64,000 nt of DNA from Saccharomycopsis fibuligera x Saccharomycopsis cf. fibuligera. Its lineage: Eukaryota; Ascomycota; Saccharomycetes; Ascoideales; Saccharomycopsidaceae. This document shows positions 51,691-61,738 of the stretch, in pieces (position 1 is the stretch's first letter; every line of letters starts with the position of its first letter). The notes beneath the pieces are model-generated. The model saw only the letters and a list, made by a program, of their open reading frames with translations, was not told the origin of the DNA and did not search any database. The stretch spans positions 930,001-994,000 of the forward strand of contig CP012813.1 of the NCBI GenBank assembly GCA_001936135.1, given 5' to 3'. Position numbers and translations under genes: made by a program.

Positions 51691-53346
51691 CTACAATTTC
51701 TGTTTCATAGCCTTGGCCCATTCTTCAGTATCAAACTCCAAAATTTGAACATTCTTCAACTGTCTAACTTTCAACCATACCATGAATAAGTTCGCAACAT
51801 CTTTCAAAACAACAACAATCACCATTGCAATCAAATTCCTTAAAAATTCCAGCTCATCAGGAGTACGGCCCAAATTGGCCAATGAGGCAATTTTACTCAA
51901 TAGACGCAGCGAGATTAATTTAGCCAAATGAGGCCAGGCCATTGTAGTGAGAAGGGTCAAGAATCGCGATTCGTAGCGGAAAACATTGCTATAGTCGTTC
52001 TTCATTGCTGCTTTAAATTCACGACGACGGCGACGACGTGCTAATTGTTTGCGGGGATCAGTTTCGGAAAGAACGGTAGTAGAAGATTTGAATAGTTGGG
52101 TGATTTTGTGAAAAAGAGCACTGATTACAGAAGTTGGCTTTCTGGCTTCATTTTCAACTTTATTGGCAACTTCATTATTTGTGTTATTTCTTGACAATAA
52201 CAATCCCCTTTCATGTTCAGCTTGCAATTCTTGAGCTTCACGATTATCATCCTCAATTTCTTTCAACTCCAATGCTGAGACCCGATCAGCAATAAAACAA
52301 GGTCTAACTTGAGTCACCCATCGATAATAAACTCTATTAAGGGTCAAATTGAAGAACATATTGTAAAGAGTGCGTACCGGAGAAGCTAAAAGGAGCCAAA
52401 ATCTTGGATCACGACTATTGAAAAGTTGCTGCAATGTTGGTGGCTGATAATGGCTACTACCAGCATTAGTATTGTCTGAAAGATATGATAAGTGAGGAAA
52501 AGCGTGAATTAAAGCTTCAACTATGTAACTTGTTCCGGGAGTAGCGCGAAGACCAAGCATGTAGATTGGAATCATTGGCACAAGGGCAGCTTTCCAGCCA
52601 TCCAATCCTGACAAGCCATAATTATTGTTATAATTGTACCCACCAAAAAGACCATTGCCGCGGGTGATGCTATGATAGGAAAAGGATCTAATGCCAAACA
52701 ACTTGGGCTGCACGCTTTGAGGCACAATAGTATGTAATACGTTGGTACCCATTTGACTCAAAGTGACAAAAGTGCCAACAGCGAGTCCCGTAGCAATGCT
52801 GGAGATGATCCCCCACAGAATTCCATACTTAACGAGTTGACGAGCCACTAGTTTACTGACGCTGGAAATGGTAATTAATTTGTTTGCAGGAATGCTGATG
52901 AATATTGGAGCCTGACATTGGGGGCAAGTAACGTCAGCAATTATGGCCGGTTTGTTGTCGAGGCGTAAGTCAAATAAGTCCACGACACTGCGCAAGAGAC
53001 CTAGAACGATGCCGCTAACGTTTAAGCGGTTATTGACAATGAAGTTTTGGTTGTTATTATTGTTATTGTTGTTGTCGTCTATTATGGCATCAACTTCATT
53101 CCCGTCTTCATTTGCATTATCGTTTTGGTTATCATTGTTGTTACCATCAATAGTGGCATTGCCTCCCACTTTGATCTTGATGTCTTTGGTGGAGATCCAA
53201 TCCAAAAGACAGCGGCGGTGAGCTTGAAGAGAACAACTGCATGGGTGAACAAAGTCCACGGCATCCTTCATAGTTCCCAATGGCGGTGGCTCATCGGGAC
53301 CACATAGGCAAATCCAGCACTTGGGCACTTCTGTTGGCTCTGACAT
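51691..53346 (-). CDS. RING-CH (RINGv) membrane E3 ubiquitin ligase
   Basis: The product has 551 aa. The N-terminal C4HC3 zinc ligands are C10, C13 (CWIC), C36, C38 (PCSC), H43, C46 and C141, C144 (CPQC), with Trp50 after the sixth ligand. This is the RING-variant pattern of MARCH/Doa10-type ligases. The last ligand pair is separated from the rest by a 94-residue insert rich in Asn and Asp. The C-terminal part has several hydrophobic segments (about 172-200, 250-268, 325-345, 455-510) and may sit in an organelle membrane. The closest architecture I can think of is fungal MARCH5-like proteins. Location and substrates are unknown. Confidence 0.8.
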   Translation of the reverse strand: MSEPTEVPKCWICLCGPDEPPPLGTMKDAVDFVHPCSCSLQAHRRCLLDWISTKDIKIKVGGNATIDGNNNDNQNDNANEDGNEVDAIIDDNNNNNNNNQNFIVNNRLNVSGIVLGLLRSVVDLFDLRLDNKPAIIADVTCPQCQAPIFISIPANKLITISSVSKLVARQLVKYGILWGIISSIATGLAVGTFVTLSQMGTNVLHTIVPQSVQPKLFGIRSFSYHSITRGNGLFGGYNYNNNYGLSGLDGWKAALVPMIPIYMLGLRATPGTSYIVEALIHAFPHLSYLSDNTNAGSSHYQPPTLQQLFNSRDPRFWLLLASPVRTLYNMFFNLTLNRVYYRWVTQVRPCFIADRVSALELKEIEDDNREAQELQAEHERGLLLSRNNTNNEVANKVENEARKPTSVISALFHKITQLFKSSTTVLSETDPRKQLARRRRRREFKAAMKNDYSNVFRYESRFLTLLTTMAWPHLAKLISLRLLSKIASLANLGRTPDELEFLRNLIAMVIVVVLKDVANLFMVWLKVRQLKNVQILEFDTEEWAKAMKQKL

Positions 53347-54177
53347 TTTGTGTGGTGTGTGTGGTGGATAGTTTATGGTGTTTGAGAGATCATTAGTTGA
53401 TTAGTTGACTAAATCATTGATTTGCCGCTTTTCTCAGACATCTTGGGAAGTGGACTGCTGTGGGCTCGCAACCGGGGGCGAAGATGCACTGCGTATACTG
53501 TAGTGGACAGTTACTCTGTATCAGCTTCTAACATTTAACAAGCTTGCACAAACTTTATAGGATACTTTTACCTTATTAACTGGAAACGTCTTTATTAGTC
53601 AAAGTGGACATGAAACTATCACTTCCATGATAAGTAAAAAAAAATACGAGACAAATTCTTACGCCTATTCTTGAATTTTGTAGGAACTCCAGCCCCTCCT
53701 TTGAACTTCATGTTGTAATTTCAGTTGGTACAATATAGAAGTTGGTTTTCTCATTCCACTTGACTTATGAATCAAAATAATTGTGATAGCCATTTTTATC
53801 TGATAATACACATGAGAGCATGAGTGAGACTAAGTACATAGGAACTAAGTGCACAGCACAAATTCAAGTTTTTATCACGCATTGTATTTTTACATTGTGC
53901 ATGCTTGAGAAATTATTCAACAAGTTTGAGACAAGATATGGTGATTAAGAGTATCTGTTTTTCTACTGTACTGAAGAAGCTTGATAATGCAGTTGTATAC
54001 TTCAAGTCGTCTTCACTTGTTCACCATTCAACATGCAATAATCGTTTACAATAAAAACTACTGTTGTCGAAAATGGGTTTCTGGTCAATGTATGCCAATT
54101 AACATATTATTATCCCCTCTTGATGTGATTTACACAAACCTTCAACCATCTACAAATAGCAACAGCTATGTTAGAGC

Positions 54178-54209
54178 GTAGTATTGTAGTACTGTAGTAT
54201 TGTAGTACT
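54178..54209. repeat. Tandem repeat, 2 x 16 bp
   Basis: GTAGTATTGTAGTACT is repeated perfectly twice. Each unit is itself two 8-mers GTAGTA(T/C)T. It lies 84 bp upstream of the CCAAT box of QCR9. Confidence 0.95.
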
Positions 54210-54261
54210 GTTTTCCGTGAAAGCACTTGACTGTGCACAGAAGCCCCGACGCGAGACAGAG

Positions 54262-54266
54262 CCAAT
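54262..54266 (+). promoter_or_regulatory. CCAAT box of QCR9
   Basis: CCAATCA, 185 bp upstream of the ATG. It fits Hap2/3/4/5 activation of respiratory-chain genes. Confidence 0.5.
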
Positions 54267-54446
54267 CATCACGCAGCAATTCGTAACTATGGGAAAAACT
54301 AAGAGTGACAAAAGAGAAAGAATCAGAAAAAAAAAGAATGAAAACTGTGAACTGTGATAGTGTAGCAGAGCAGGAACACTGGTTAGATTTAACTTGCAAT
54401 ATTTAGTCCACGTTTGCTAATTCACAATAAATAAAGCGTTTCAATA

Positions 54447-55704
54447 ATGGTATGTTTCGTTGAATTATCCTTTTTATGTGTTTTCGTGTTTTTGCGGACT
54501 GGTAGTGGTGTTGCTATCGTGTTTGAGTATTTTTTAAGTCCACTTACAATATATCAATGAAAAAGGCAAGCGGTGAAGCCGAGCATAATAGAATGAAATC
54601 ATGATATGAACGATATGGTGCAGAATCTTTATATTGTCACAGTATTTTGTCCCATATTAGCTAATATTCTTATGACGAAATCGAGCCATCCAAGTCTCCT
54701 GATATATGACATTCATTGCGGTATAAAAAAAAATATAGGTGTTAAGTTAGTTATCAAGAAACATGTCAATCAACCGCAATTTGATTGATATAGGGTAAAA
54801 ACTTGTGCTGCAAAATCAGTCATATCTACCTCGTACTTTCAACAAACAGCGTCCTATAATGTCATCTGCAATTTTTATCAAGTATCATTACTGTCATGCT
54901 TTGAATTAGATATCGAGTTTGGAAAGGCAAATGTAATAAAGTCAATCAAGCAGGTCATATCTACTGTGGTGAATATCTCAAAAATGTCACATCAGGGCCT
55001 TGGTGAAGTATATTCACTAAATCTGCGCATAACCATAGAGAGGGGCTCATTAGTTTTACACAATGACGTGAAGTCAAATAAATAAAAAATTTGGATACGA
55101 TATTTAGAAACACCATGAGATTTGTGGTTTTTCTACTCAACTGCATGTGCGGATTCGACGAGAAAAAAAGAATAAAGAATTATTATTAGCCAACTTTGAT
55201 CTTCAGTTGATCATTGATTGCGTTGCGATGAATTTTCTTACTGCATTTCTTTTTTTTTTTTTTTTTTTTTTTTTGCCATTCCTCAAACATAACAACATTG
55301 AGTCTACTAAACTTCAGAAAACAATAGTGACATCGGCATAACTACGCAGTAAACAACGTTCAAAACAAAGCAAATAAAGCAATGCGATAGCACACCTGGC
55401 AGCTTCACTCAACCATTATTCAAACGAATATGCTCTTTTCCCCATAAAAACCCTTATTTTGCTCCTTACTAACACAATTTTATAGTCTTTCTACACCAAC
55501 CTCTACAACTCTATATTTAAAAGAAATGCTGTTTTCTTGACGGCTGTCTTTGGTGGTGCTTTTGCCTTCCAAGCATCTTTTGACGTTGCTATTACCAGAT
55601 GGTACGAAAACCACAATAAGGGTAAATTGTGGAAAGACATCAAACCGGCAATTTTGGCTGGTGGTGATGGTGAAGGTGATGACGATGATGAAGATGATGA
55701 GTAA
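54447..55704 (+). CDS. QCR9: Complex III (cytochrome bc1) subunit 9, spliced
   Basis: Two exons: the ATG alone (54447-54449) and 55486-55704, giving 73 aa (S. cerevisiae Qcr9 has 66). The protein reads M-SFYTNLYNSIFKRNAVFL, GGAFAFQASFDVAITRWYENHNKGKLWKDIK and an acidic tail. This is the full Qcr9 pattern: one inner-membrane helix and a conserved YENHNKGKLWKD segment. Exon 2 has no ATG before the conserved start and is preceded by TACTAAC and an acceptor. The only ATG followed by a consensus donor upstream is at 54447. S. cerevisiae QCR9 also has its intron right after the ATG (from memory, about 210 nt). Here it would be 1036 nt. Confidence 0.85.
54450..55485 (+). other. QCR9 intron (1036 nt)
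   Basis: Donor GTATGT, branch TACTAAC at 55467-55473, acceptor TATAG. It includes a 25-nt T run (55250-55274) and an 11-bp direct repeat GTCATATCTAC (54819, 54954). I could not identify a snoRNA or open frame inside. Confidence 0.75.
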
Positions 55705-56251
55705 ACTCTTTCTTGTTATTTGTAAAAAGGCTTTGACTACTAAATTCTAATAAACGTTTCGTGATTCTGGAACTACTTCTATGCAAATATTATATTTACT
55801 ATTATTATTATTACTAATATTAACGTTATTGTTAACAATTAATAAATAGACAAACTAACCATGTGGCGTTCTTAAAAAAAACAGCAGAAAGTAAACCTCA
55901 TAATACACCAGCAGATTAAATTAGCTGTTTGCCGTCAATTGCAACCAGGCAACCACAACCGGTTTAGGTTGATTTGAGTTAATATTTTTTTTATGAAGCC
56001 ATTGTTTGTAAAAGATGTTTAATATTTAGAGAGTTTTTGAAGTACAATGGACACAGTGTGACTGCTTCCACTTTTATATGAAGCACTTTTAGATTACTAA
56101 GTAACACTCAACAACAACAATCACATAATATAGTGAGGAGTATAGCGTTATAAAATAATATGCAGAGATAGAGATATCCTAATTGATATAATATAATAAT
56201 GAAAATAATAAATAGTTTTTTATTAAAAGACATTTACCCAATGGCGCCCTA
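55705..56251. other. Convergent spacer QCR9 / PFA3
   Basis: A+T-rich, with ATTATT runs at 55795-55850. Nothing else seen. Confidence 0.65.
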
Positions 56252-57421
56252 TCATACCACGCCTTCCTGCTCCATTATTCCCTCGGGAGTTTCTAATTTT
56301 GCTGCATTCAATCTTCTCATCCGATAATTCTGCAATTCTGTAGCCAATTGAAGCTGTAATCTGGCATTATATACCAACTCCTTGTGCACCGCTTCATTTA
56401 CTGGATAGCATAATCCATTTTTGTAATAGTAGTCTTTGGAATGCGGCTGCTTATTGGTCACTGGCAAGCACCATTCAAGCCATGTTGTACCCATGACGTA
56501 TTTCCAGTTTTCTTTTTTACTAGGCAAGCTGAACAAGTTGCCATATTGGTCAGAGTTTGGCTTGTTTGAGTATTTGTAGTAATCGTCGTGCACCCTGTCA
56601 AGCGCAATACGGTACCGGGTGTAATCATATGTTTCTATAGTGGTACGATTAGTGACCATTTGATAAATCAGGAACGCGTCAAAGGCACCCACTGCGATAA
56701 AGAAAGCAAGACCAAAAATGAACATTAAGATCCAATTGAGACTAAAAAAATGATGCAAGTATTCGCCATCAAAGAAAAATGAATAAAGAAGTCTGAACGT
56801 AGTCAAGGAGCAAACAGCCGAATAAATGACGGTATAAGTTAAGAACTGAATGAAATATTTGTGATTGCGATAGCCGATACAGTTAGCAAACCAGGGGCAA
56901 TGGTGATCCATTTTGAGCATGCATTGCTTGCAAGTGGAACAATGATGGCAGCGGTCAGGTTTCCATATTTTGCACTTGTTGCAATATCGAAGATTTCCGG
57001 AGGCCTTTATAGTATATGTGTTATTCAAGAACTGTTGGGGTGGCGGTAGTAGGATTCCTTTTTCCACGTACTGAGTAACCGTTTCATCGCTCAAGTCGCC
57101 AATACTTAGTTCGTTATCATAAATGTTATCGCTATTGTTCACAATATCAGCGCCCTGCGCATACTGAAGCCTAAGCTCAGGAAAGTCCAACGCCAGCCCG
57201 GCGCCCAACCTCACTGTCAAGTAGTATGAAATGATACCGCATGTTGTCAAGTAGGCCCCTAGAGCACCCATGAGAAACCCACCGAACCCGCCAACATGGC
57301 ACCAGGCGATCTGGTAGCAGTAAGTGTAGCCGGCCCAGACGTAGAAGCCATAGCAGATGAGCTGGGGAAAAATGACAGTGAAGGCGCAGCAGCACCGCTG
57401 AAGGTGGTAGCAGAATCCCAT
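56252..57421 (-). CDS. PFA3: DHHC palmitoyltransferase Pfa3 (vacuolar)
   Basis: The product has 389 aa. It has four membrane segments (about 12-32, 42-66, 192-212, 230-255). The DHHC cysteine-rich domain lies between the second and third, with RYCNKCKIWKPDRCHHCSTCKQCMLKMDHHCPWFANCIGYRNHKYF (catalytic Cys in DHHC, about 145-190). Then come the TTxE motif (TTIETYDYTRYR) and a cytosolic tail. The N-terminal FPQLICYGFYVWAGYTYC and YLTVRLGAG favour Pfa3, which palmitoylates Vac8 at the vacuole. Zn ligands are complete. Confidence 0.88.
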   Translation of the reverse strand: MGFCYHLQRCCCAFTVIFPQLICYGFYVWAGYTYCYQIAWCHVGGFGGFLMGALGAYLTTCGIISYYLTVRLGAGLALDFPELRLQYAQGADIVNNSDNIYDNELSIGDLSDETVTQYVEKGILLPPPQQFLNNTYTIKASGNLRYCNKCKIWKPDRCHHCSTCKQCMLKMDHHCPWFANCIGYRNHKYFIQFLTYTVIYSAVCSLTTFRLLYSFFFDGEYLHHFFSLNWILMFIFGLAFFIAVGAFDAFLIYQMVTNRTTIETYDYTRYRIALDRVHDDYYKYSNKPNSDQYGNLFSLPSKKENWKYVMGTTWLEWCLPVTNKQPHSKDYYYKNGLCYPVNEAVHKELVYNARLQLQLATELQNYRMRRLNAAKLETPEGIMEQEGVV

Positions 57422-57773
57422 GTACGGTTGTGTGTTGGTCGATTGATGTGTGGTGTTCTAATATTGTGGGATTGTCACCCATAGCTATAGCTGTACTACA
57501 GTGCTTGATACTTGATAAACAGTGTTTGGGCAGTTTTGTTGCTTCATGAAGTAGGCACGGTGCTCCCTAACCATGATGTTTTAGATACCGGCCCAGTGGA
57601 TGCTTTCCATGAGTGATTTTCTTTCGTAGCCGAGACTTCAGTCTTTCGGACAGTATACGACAAGGAATCATTATAATGGTTGTAGTCGCTACTCACAGAT
57701 CCAAGCAACACAGAGACAGACGACGAGAACAAAACTCTGCACAGTGGTGGATATATAGATAACCATATATATA
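57422..57773. other. Divergent promoter PFA3 / CAB2
   Basis: 352 bp between two head-to-head genes. TATATA-rich just before the CAB2 ATG. No other motif assigned. Confidence 0.6.
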
Positions 57774-58979
57774 ATGACCGTCGACCAATTTCCTACAGAA
57801 AATGACTTTTTTAGCAGCAACCAGCCTCCAAGAAACCTCAAAGACATCTCTGAGCGGCTTCTTAACTTTCTCAACCACCATAAGCAGCTGGGCCGTTTGA
57901 ATCCAACAGACAGTAGTAGTGCAAGTAACAAAATTGTGCTTGTTACTTCGGGAGGAACCACTGTGCCACTAGAAAATAACACTGTTCGATTCATTGACAA
58001 TTTCAGTGCTGGGACGAGAGGCTCCTTGTCGGCTGAATATTTCTTGAATCATGGATACTTGGTGATTTTCTTGCATCGTGAATTCTCGCTTCTTCCCTTC
58101 TTGAATCATTTCGGCCACTTAAATTTCCTCGACTTGTTACAATTGGAAGGCTCTAATGCTGGTGCTGATATAGATAGTCAAGAAGTCACTTTAGACCAAC
58201 TGAAAATCACAGAATTGCAGAAAGAGGCCAACTTGAAACAAATCCTCAAAGACTACAAATACCATACTGCAAACCGCAACTACTTGTTGATTTCATTTAC
58301 AACCATCAATGAATACTTATTTATCCTACGAGCAATTTCTCAAGATTTGAAGAATTTTTACCGTCAAGAAAATTTCAAAATTTTGATTTATTTAGCAGCT
58401 GCAGTATCTGACTTTTTCATCCCACAGGCTCAGCTTCCGGAACATAAGATACAATCTAATGCGTCATTCGCTAAGGAACAGCAGCAAAAACAACTTCAAT
58501 TTCAACAAAAGTCGCAAGATCAGCAGCTGCAACAACAAAAGCAGCTTGAAATAGCTACTTCTGCATCTGGTAAGCTAAGACTTAATCTTGATCCAGTGCC
58601 AAAATTTCTCAAAAGTATAGTTGACAACTGGTATAATAATTCATTTGTTGTTAGTTTCAAATTGGAAACTGATGATGCATTACTTATTCGCAAGTGTAAG
58701 CAAGCATTGGAAAAATATGATCATCAGTTAGTTATTGGAAATTTGCTTCAATCTAGAAAAGAAAAAGTGGTATTTGTCAAAAAGGATCAACACCACCACC
58801 ACCACCACCACCACCAGCAACAAAAGCAGCATCAAGTAGCTGCTGATGATGATGATTTTAAGGAAACTTGGTTTAGATTAAGTGCTGAAAAGTTGCAGAA
58901 GGGAGCTTCTATTGAGTCAGTTTTCATTCCCGAGGTGATCAAGTTGCATAACCAATGGATCAGTAGTTTCAAGCATTAA
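57774..58979 (+). CDS. CAB2: Phosphopantothenate-cysteine ligase (coenzyme A synthesis)
   Basis: The product has 401 aa. It joins 4'-phosphopantothenate to cysteine, the second step to coenzyme A. Conserved stretches include IVLVTSGGTTVPLENNTVRFIDNFSAGTRG, YLVIFLHREFSLLPF, LLISFTTINEYLF, YLAAAVSDFFIP, LPEHKIQS, LNLDPVPKFLKSIV, VSFKLETDDALL and QLVIGNLLQSRK. All match yeast Cab2. Variable inserts are a Gln-rich stretch (about 235-262) and eight consecutive His (58791-58814) near the C-terminus, in front of an Ala/Asp segment. No targeting signal. The N-terminus is shorter than in Saccharomyces. Confidence 0.94.
   Translation: MTVDQFPTENDFFSSNQPPRNLKDISERLLNFLNHHKQLGRLNPTDSSSASNKIVLVTSGGTTVPLENNTVRFIDNFSAGTRGSLSAEYFLNHGYLVIFLHREFSLLPFLNHFGHLNFLDLLQLEGSNAGADIDSQEVTLDQLKITELQKEANLKQILKDYKYHTANRNYLLISFTTINEYLFILRAISQDLKNFYRQENFKILIYLAAAVSDFFIPQAQLPEHKIQSNASFAKEQQQKQLQFQQKSQDQQLQQQKQLEIATSASGKLRLNLDPVPKFLKSIVDNWYNNSFVVSFKLETDDALLIRKCKQALEKYDHQLVIGNLLQSRKEKVVFVKKDQHHHHHHHHQQQKQHQVAADDDDFKETWFRLSAEKLQKGASIESVFIPEVIKLHNQWISSFKH
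58791..58814 (+). repeat. (CAC)8 trinucleotide repeat in CAB2
   Basis: Eight CAC codons in frame encode a His tract between conserved blocks. Likely variable in length. Confidence 0.95.
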
Positions 58980-59891
58980 TAGCGAAACGTGAATTTTGGT
59001 TTAGTCGTAAATTTTATTTTGATTGACTTCATTAGACATTCCATTGAAGATACCATACCATATCAAATATCGCATACTAAATATTCGCATGTTTGCATGT
59101 TGCATATTGCATATTATAGAACTATAGAATATATAGATCTTCTGGCTATAAATTACACATTTTGCTAATATCATAATTAATTATTATAGATTATATAAAA
59201 TTAGATTATATAAAATTAGATTCTATGTAATTGTCTAATAGAAAATAAGAACAAAAAAAGGTCACGAAATAATTGTGTGAAAATATGCAAGAATAAAGGT
59301 AGGAAAAAAAATATTAACCTCATAATCTTATTAGCCTCGAAAAGCAAAAACAACAAAAACTAAAAGAAAAAAAAGACTATCATAAAGCATTATAATTAGT
59401 TGTACCAAGAAATCAAATCAAGTTAGTCAATAAAATATGAGCCTATAGCGCATGAAGAAACCCGTCATGATTTATATTAGTGTTGGAAAAGTAAGACAAT
59501 AAAGAGAAAAAAGTAAAAAAGTAAAGTAAAAAAAAAAAAAAAAGTAAAAAAACAGTAAAAAATAATACCTCAAATAAGTGACTAGCCTTTAAATAAAGAA
59601 AACACTGTAATTTCCAAACAACAAAAAAATTTTGAATTTTAAAAAGAGAAAAGAAAGAAAAAAAAACCATTTTGTTCAGAACCAATTTGCAAATCAAAGT
59701 GTCTAAAAAATCCGAGATCTTTTAGAAAAAAAATTGCCAAAATAATTTGAGACAAGACAAATCCAGACCAAGATAAAGATAATTAGCCCAAACCTAAGAC
59801 CATAAAGGCGGTGAAATTAAAAAATCGAGATAACAAAAGGTGTTAAAATAAAATCAGAACCCTCCTAAAAAACGGCAAGTTGCTCACAAAA
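58980..59891. other. Convergent spacer CAB2 / acyltransferase
   Basis: 912 bp, very A+T-rich, with the 15-bp tandem repeat at 59189 and A runs at 59529-59543. No gene seen. Confidence 0.65.
59189..59218. repeat. Tandem repeat, 2 x 15 bp
   Basis: GATTATATAAAATTA occurs twice in perfect tandem; a third copy diverges after GATT. Confidence 0.95.
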
Positions 59892-61289
59892 TCAAGCAAA
59901 TAATTTGTATACAGCTGAATAATATTTAATCAACATCCGCACTGCCATCAAGATAATACAAGGTACAGCAAAAATTTGGAAAAATTCCAATACTGTACGA
60001 GGTTTCAATTCAGCAACAACCACTTCATGTTTCTCATCACTGGCGGCATTAGGTTCACTAGTATTCACTGATAATTGTGGCGTAAATGTGCCATGTTTAT
60101 AATATGTATCCAACAATTGGTCCTTTTCGTCCCATATGCCAAATAACCAATCTTGAAACTTTTCTATTGCCTTTGCTTCTTCTTTAGCAGCTTCTTCCTC
60201 ATCAACATTATCATCGTTTAACTCTAATCCCGGAATGTCATCAATACGAAACGCTCTCCAGTACATATCTGTAAGCTGTGGTGATTTTCCCTTGATAAAA
60301 ACCGCTCCCAATGTATAGATGGCCTCACCATAAGTATGTGGTTCCACTCCGCTATAGCCAATAGTAACGTCGTAAACAACATCACAAGATTGTTTGAGGA
60401 TACGCAATGAATGTCTGAGGCCAGTAACACGAGGCAACAACACATGATTTAGCTTTGGGCGACCAATTTGCTGACTGTATTTGTCAGAAACTGCGCGTCT
60501 TGATGGCGACATGTTGGTTCCTTCAGGAAATAAAATCAAGCAATATGGCCACTTCATTGATTCTTGACTGTTCTCATCATGGTTCTTGAGAGCAGCATTA
60601 GCAACGCGCACATTTGCTTGAAAGTCGGCCAATGGCAAATTTTGTTTTTGATCCTGATATCTTGGTCCGGTGCCCACTAAGTTCATCCATTCGATATTTT
60701 GCAAATTGTTTTCAATTACGTTGGAATCGTTTTCCCATTTACGGCTCAAAAAGATAAACTTATAATTAGCCATACCGTACCCTAGTAGCGGAATACGACG
60801 CAAAGAGTTCTTGAGCATGATATATACCGCATCACCAATGCTAGCGGTATAAGCAACCCACCATAAGAATACCCAATCTGTGTAGATTTGGTGATTGGCG
60901 ATGACAACGGAACTAGTGCTTAGCGCGGAGTGTAACTGATTACCATTAAGCAACTTGAAGCTGCCCTTTGGGAGAGCACTTGTGATGGCGCTAGTGACAC
61001 GGATCTTAGAAGGGCAAATAAAATTCGTGATGGAAGTAAGTAATATCACGAAATGCTGCTTAGTGAGAGCAAATGCGGTGTTTTTGATGTTGTAGTTGCG
61101 GGCAAAACCGAGCTTGAAGACAAACTGTGTGAAAACGATGGAGAAGGTGCCGGCAAGGAAAACCACGGCAACAATGATGACACGAATCACTTGAAGAAAA
61201 TGGATGAGTTTATCGGTAAAAGTAGCTGGTGGCGGTTGTTTGGTATCCTTGAGGCTTTCTATAGGCCTTTCAATGGTTGTTTCCACCAT
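59892..61289 (-). CDS. Lysophospholipid acyltransferase, Cst26/Psi1 type
   Basis: The product has 465 aa from the first ATG (61289). The PlsC/LPLAT domain has the catalytic NHQIYTDW (NHx4D block), YKFIFLSRKWEND, LFPEGTNMS (block III) and PRVTGLRH. A hydrophobic segment lies near the N-terminus (about 33-56) and another at the C-terminus (about 435-455), so it is probably an ER or lipid-droplet integral membrane enzyme. This layout matches the yeast Cst26/Psi1 family that places acyl chains on phosphatidylinositol. The same frame stays open 44 codons upstream to a TTG (61421) but in poor start context, so I do not extend it. Confidence 0.83.
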   Translation of the reverse strand: MVETTIERPIESLKDTKQPPPATFTDKLIHFLQVIRVIIVAVVFLAGTFSIVFTQFVFKLGFARNYNIKNTAFALTKQHFVILLTSITNFICPSKIRVTSAITSALPKGSFKLLNGNQLHSALSTSSVVIANHQIYTDWVFLWWVAYTASIGDAVYIMLKNSLRRIPLLGYGMANYKFIFLSRKWENDSNVIENNLQNIEWMNLVGTGPRYQDQKQNLPLADFQANVRVANAALKNHDENSQESMKWPYCLILFPEGTNMSPSRRAVSDKYSQQIGRPKLNHVLLPRVTGLRHSLRILKQSCDVVYDVTIGYSGVEPHTYGEAIYTLGAVFIKGKSPQLTDMYWRAFRIDDIPGLELNDDNVDEEEAAKEEAKAIEKFQDWLFGIWDEKDQLLDTYYKHGTFTPQLSVNTSEPNAASDEKHEVVVAELKPRTVLEFFQIFAVPCIILMAVRMLIKYYSAVYKLFA

Positions 61290-61738
61290 GGCGTTTGATG
61301 TTGATGGCTGTTGTTTATGACTGTTGTTTGATTGGCACGGTAAACGTAAGACAGAAGTAGTGAGTGTTAACCAAGGGAAAGAGATCTGAGAATGAGTGAA
61401 TTGCTTCAAGACTGTTGACAAAAATTAATATGATCGTGTCTATGGTACAACAACGGGAAGTGGTGGGTTATGCTCTAGAGTTGTTGGGTTTGTTGTATTT
61501 ATCGTACTCGTGAATACAGCAGTATCTACTCATCACTCGGAACAAGCGCGGTTGCGGTGGCCGGAGATTCCCCCCAGAAAAAAATTGCCGCCGTGATGCT
61601 TGCACTCTGCCGCACATGCTCATAATATAGGCGACCCTCAAGTCATCGCTACTGTACACTGTGTATATTACATTCGTTGACTAAACTGTTATCTAGATAA
61701 TAAGCCTAACTAATTCATCATCCTTCATCCATCATCCA
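61290..61738. other. Intergenic, acyltransferase promoter and ESC2 3' region
   Basis: 449 bp. Nothing recognised apart from the in-frame upstream extension noted for the acyltransferase. Confidence 0.6.

Larger units (their letters stand above)
53347..54446. other. Divergent region RING-CH gene / QCR9
   Basis: 1.1 kb with no supported gene. The right end carries the QCR9 promoter (16-bp tandem repeat at 54178, CCAAT at 54262). Confidence 0.6.

Noticed and set aside
54450-55485. snoRNA inside the QCR9 intron
   Set aside because: I looked for paired C/D boxes and an H/ACA pattern and found no convincing set. A proper covariance search is needed.
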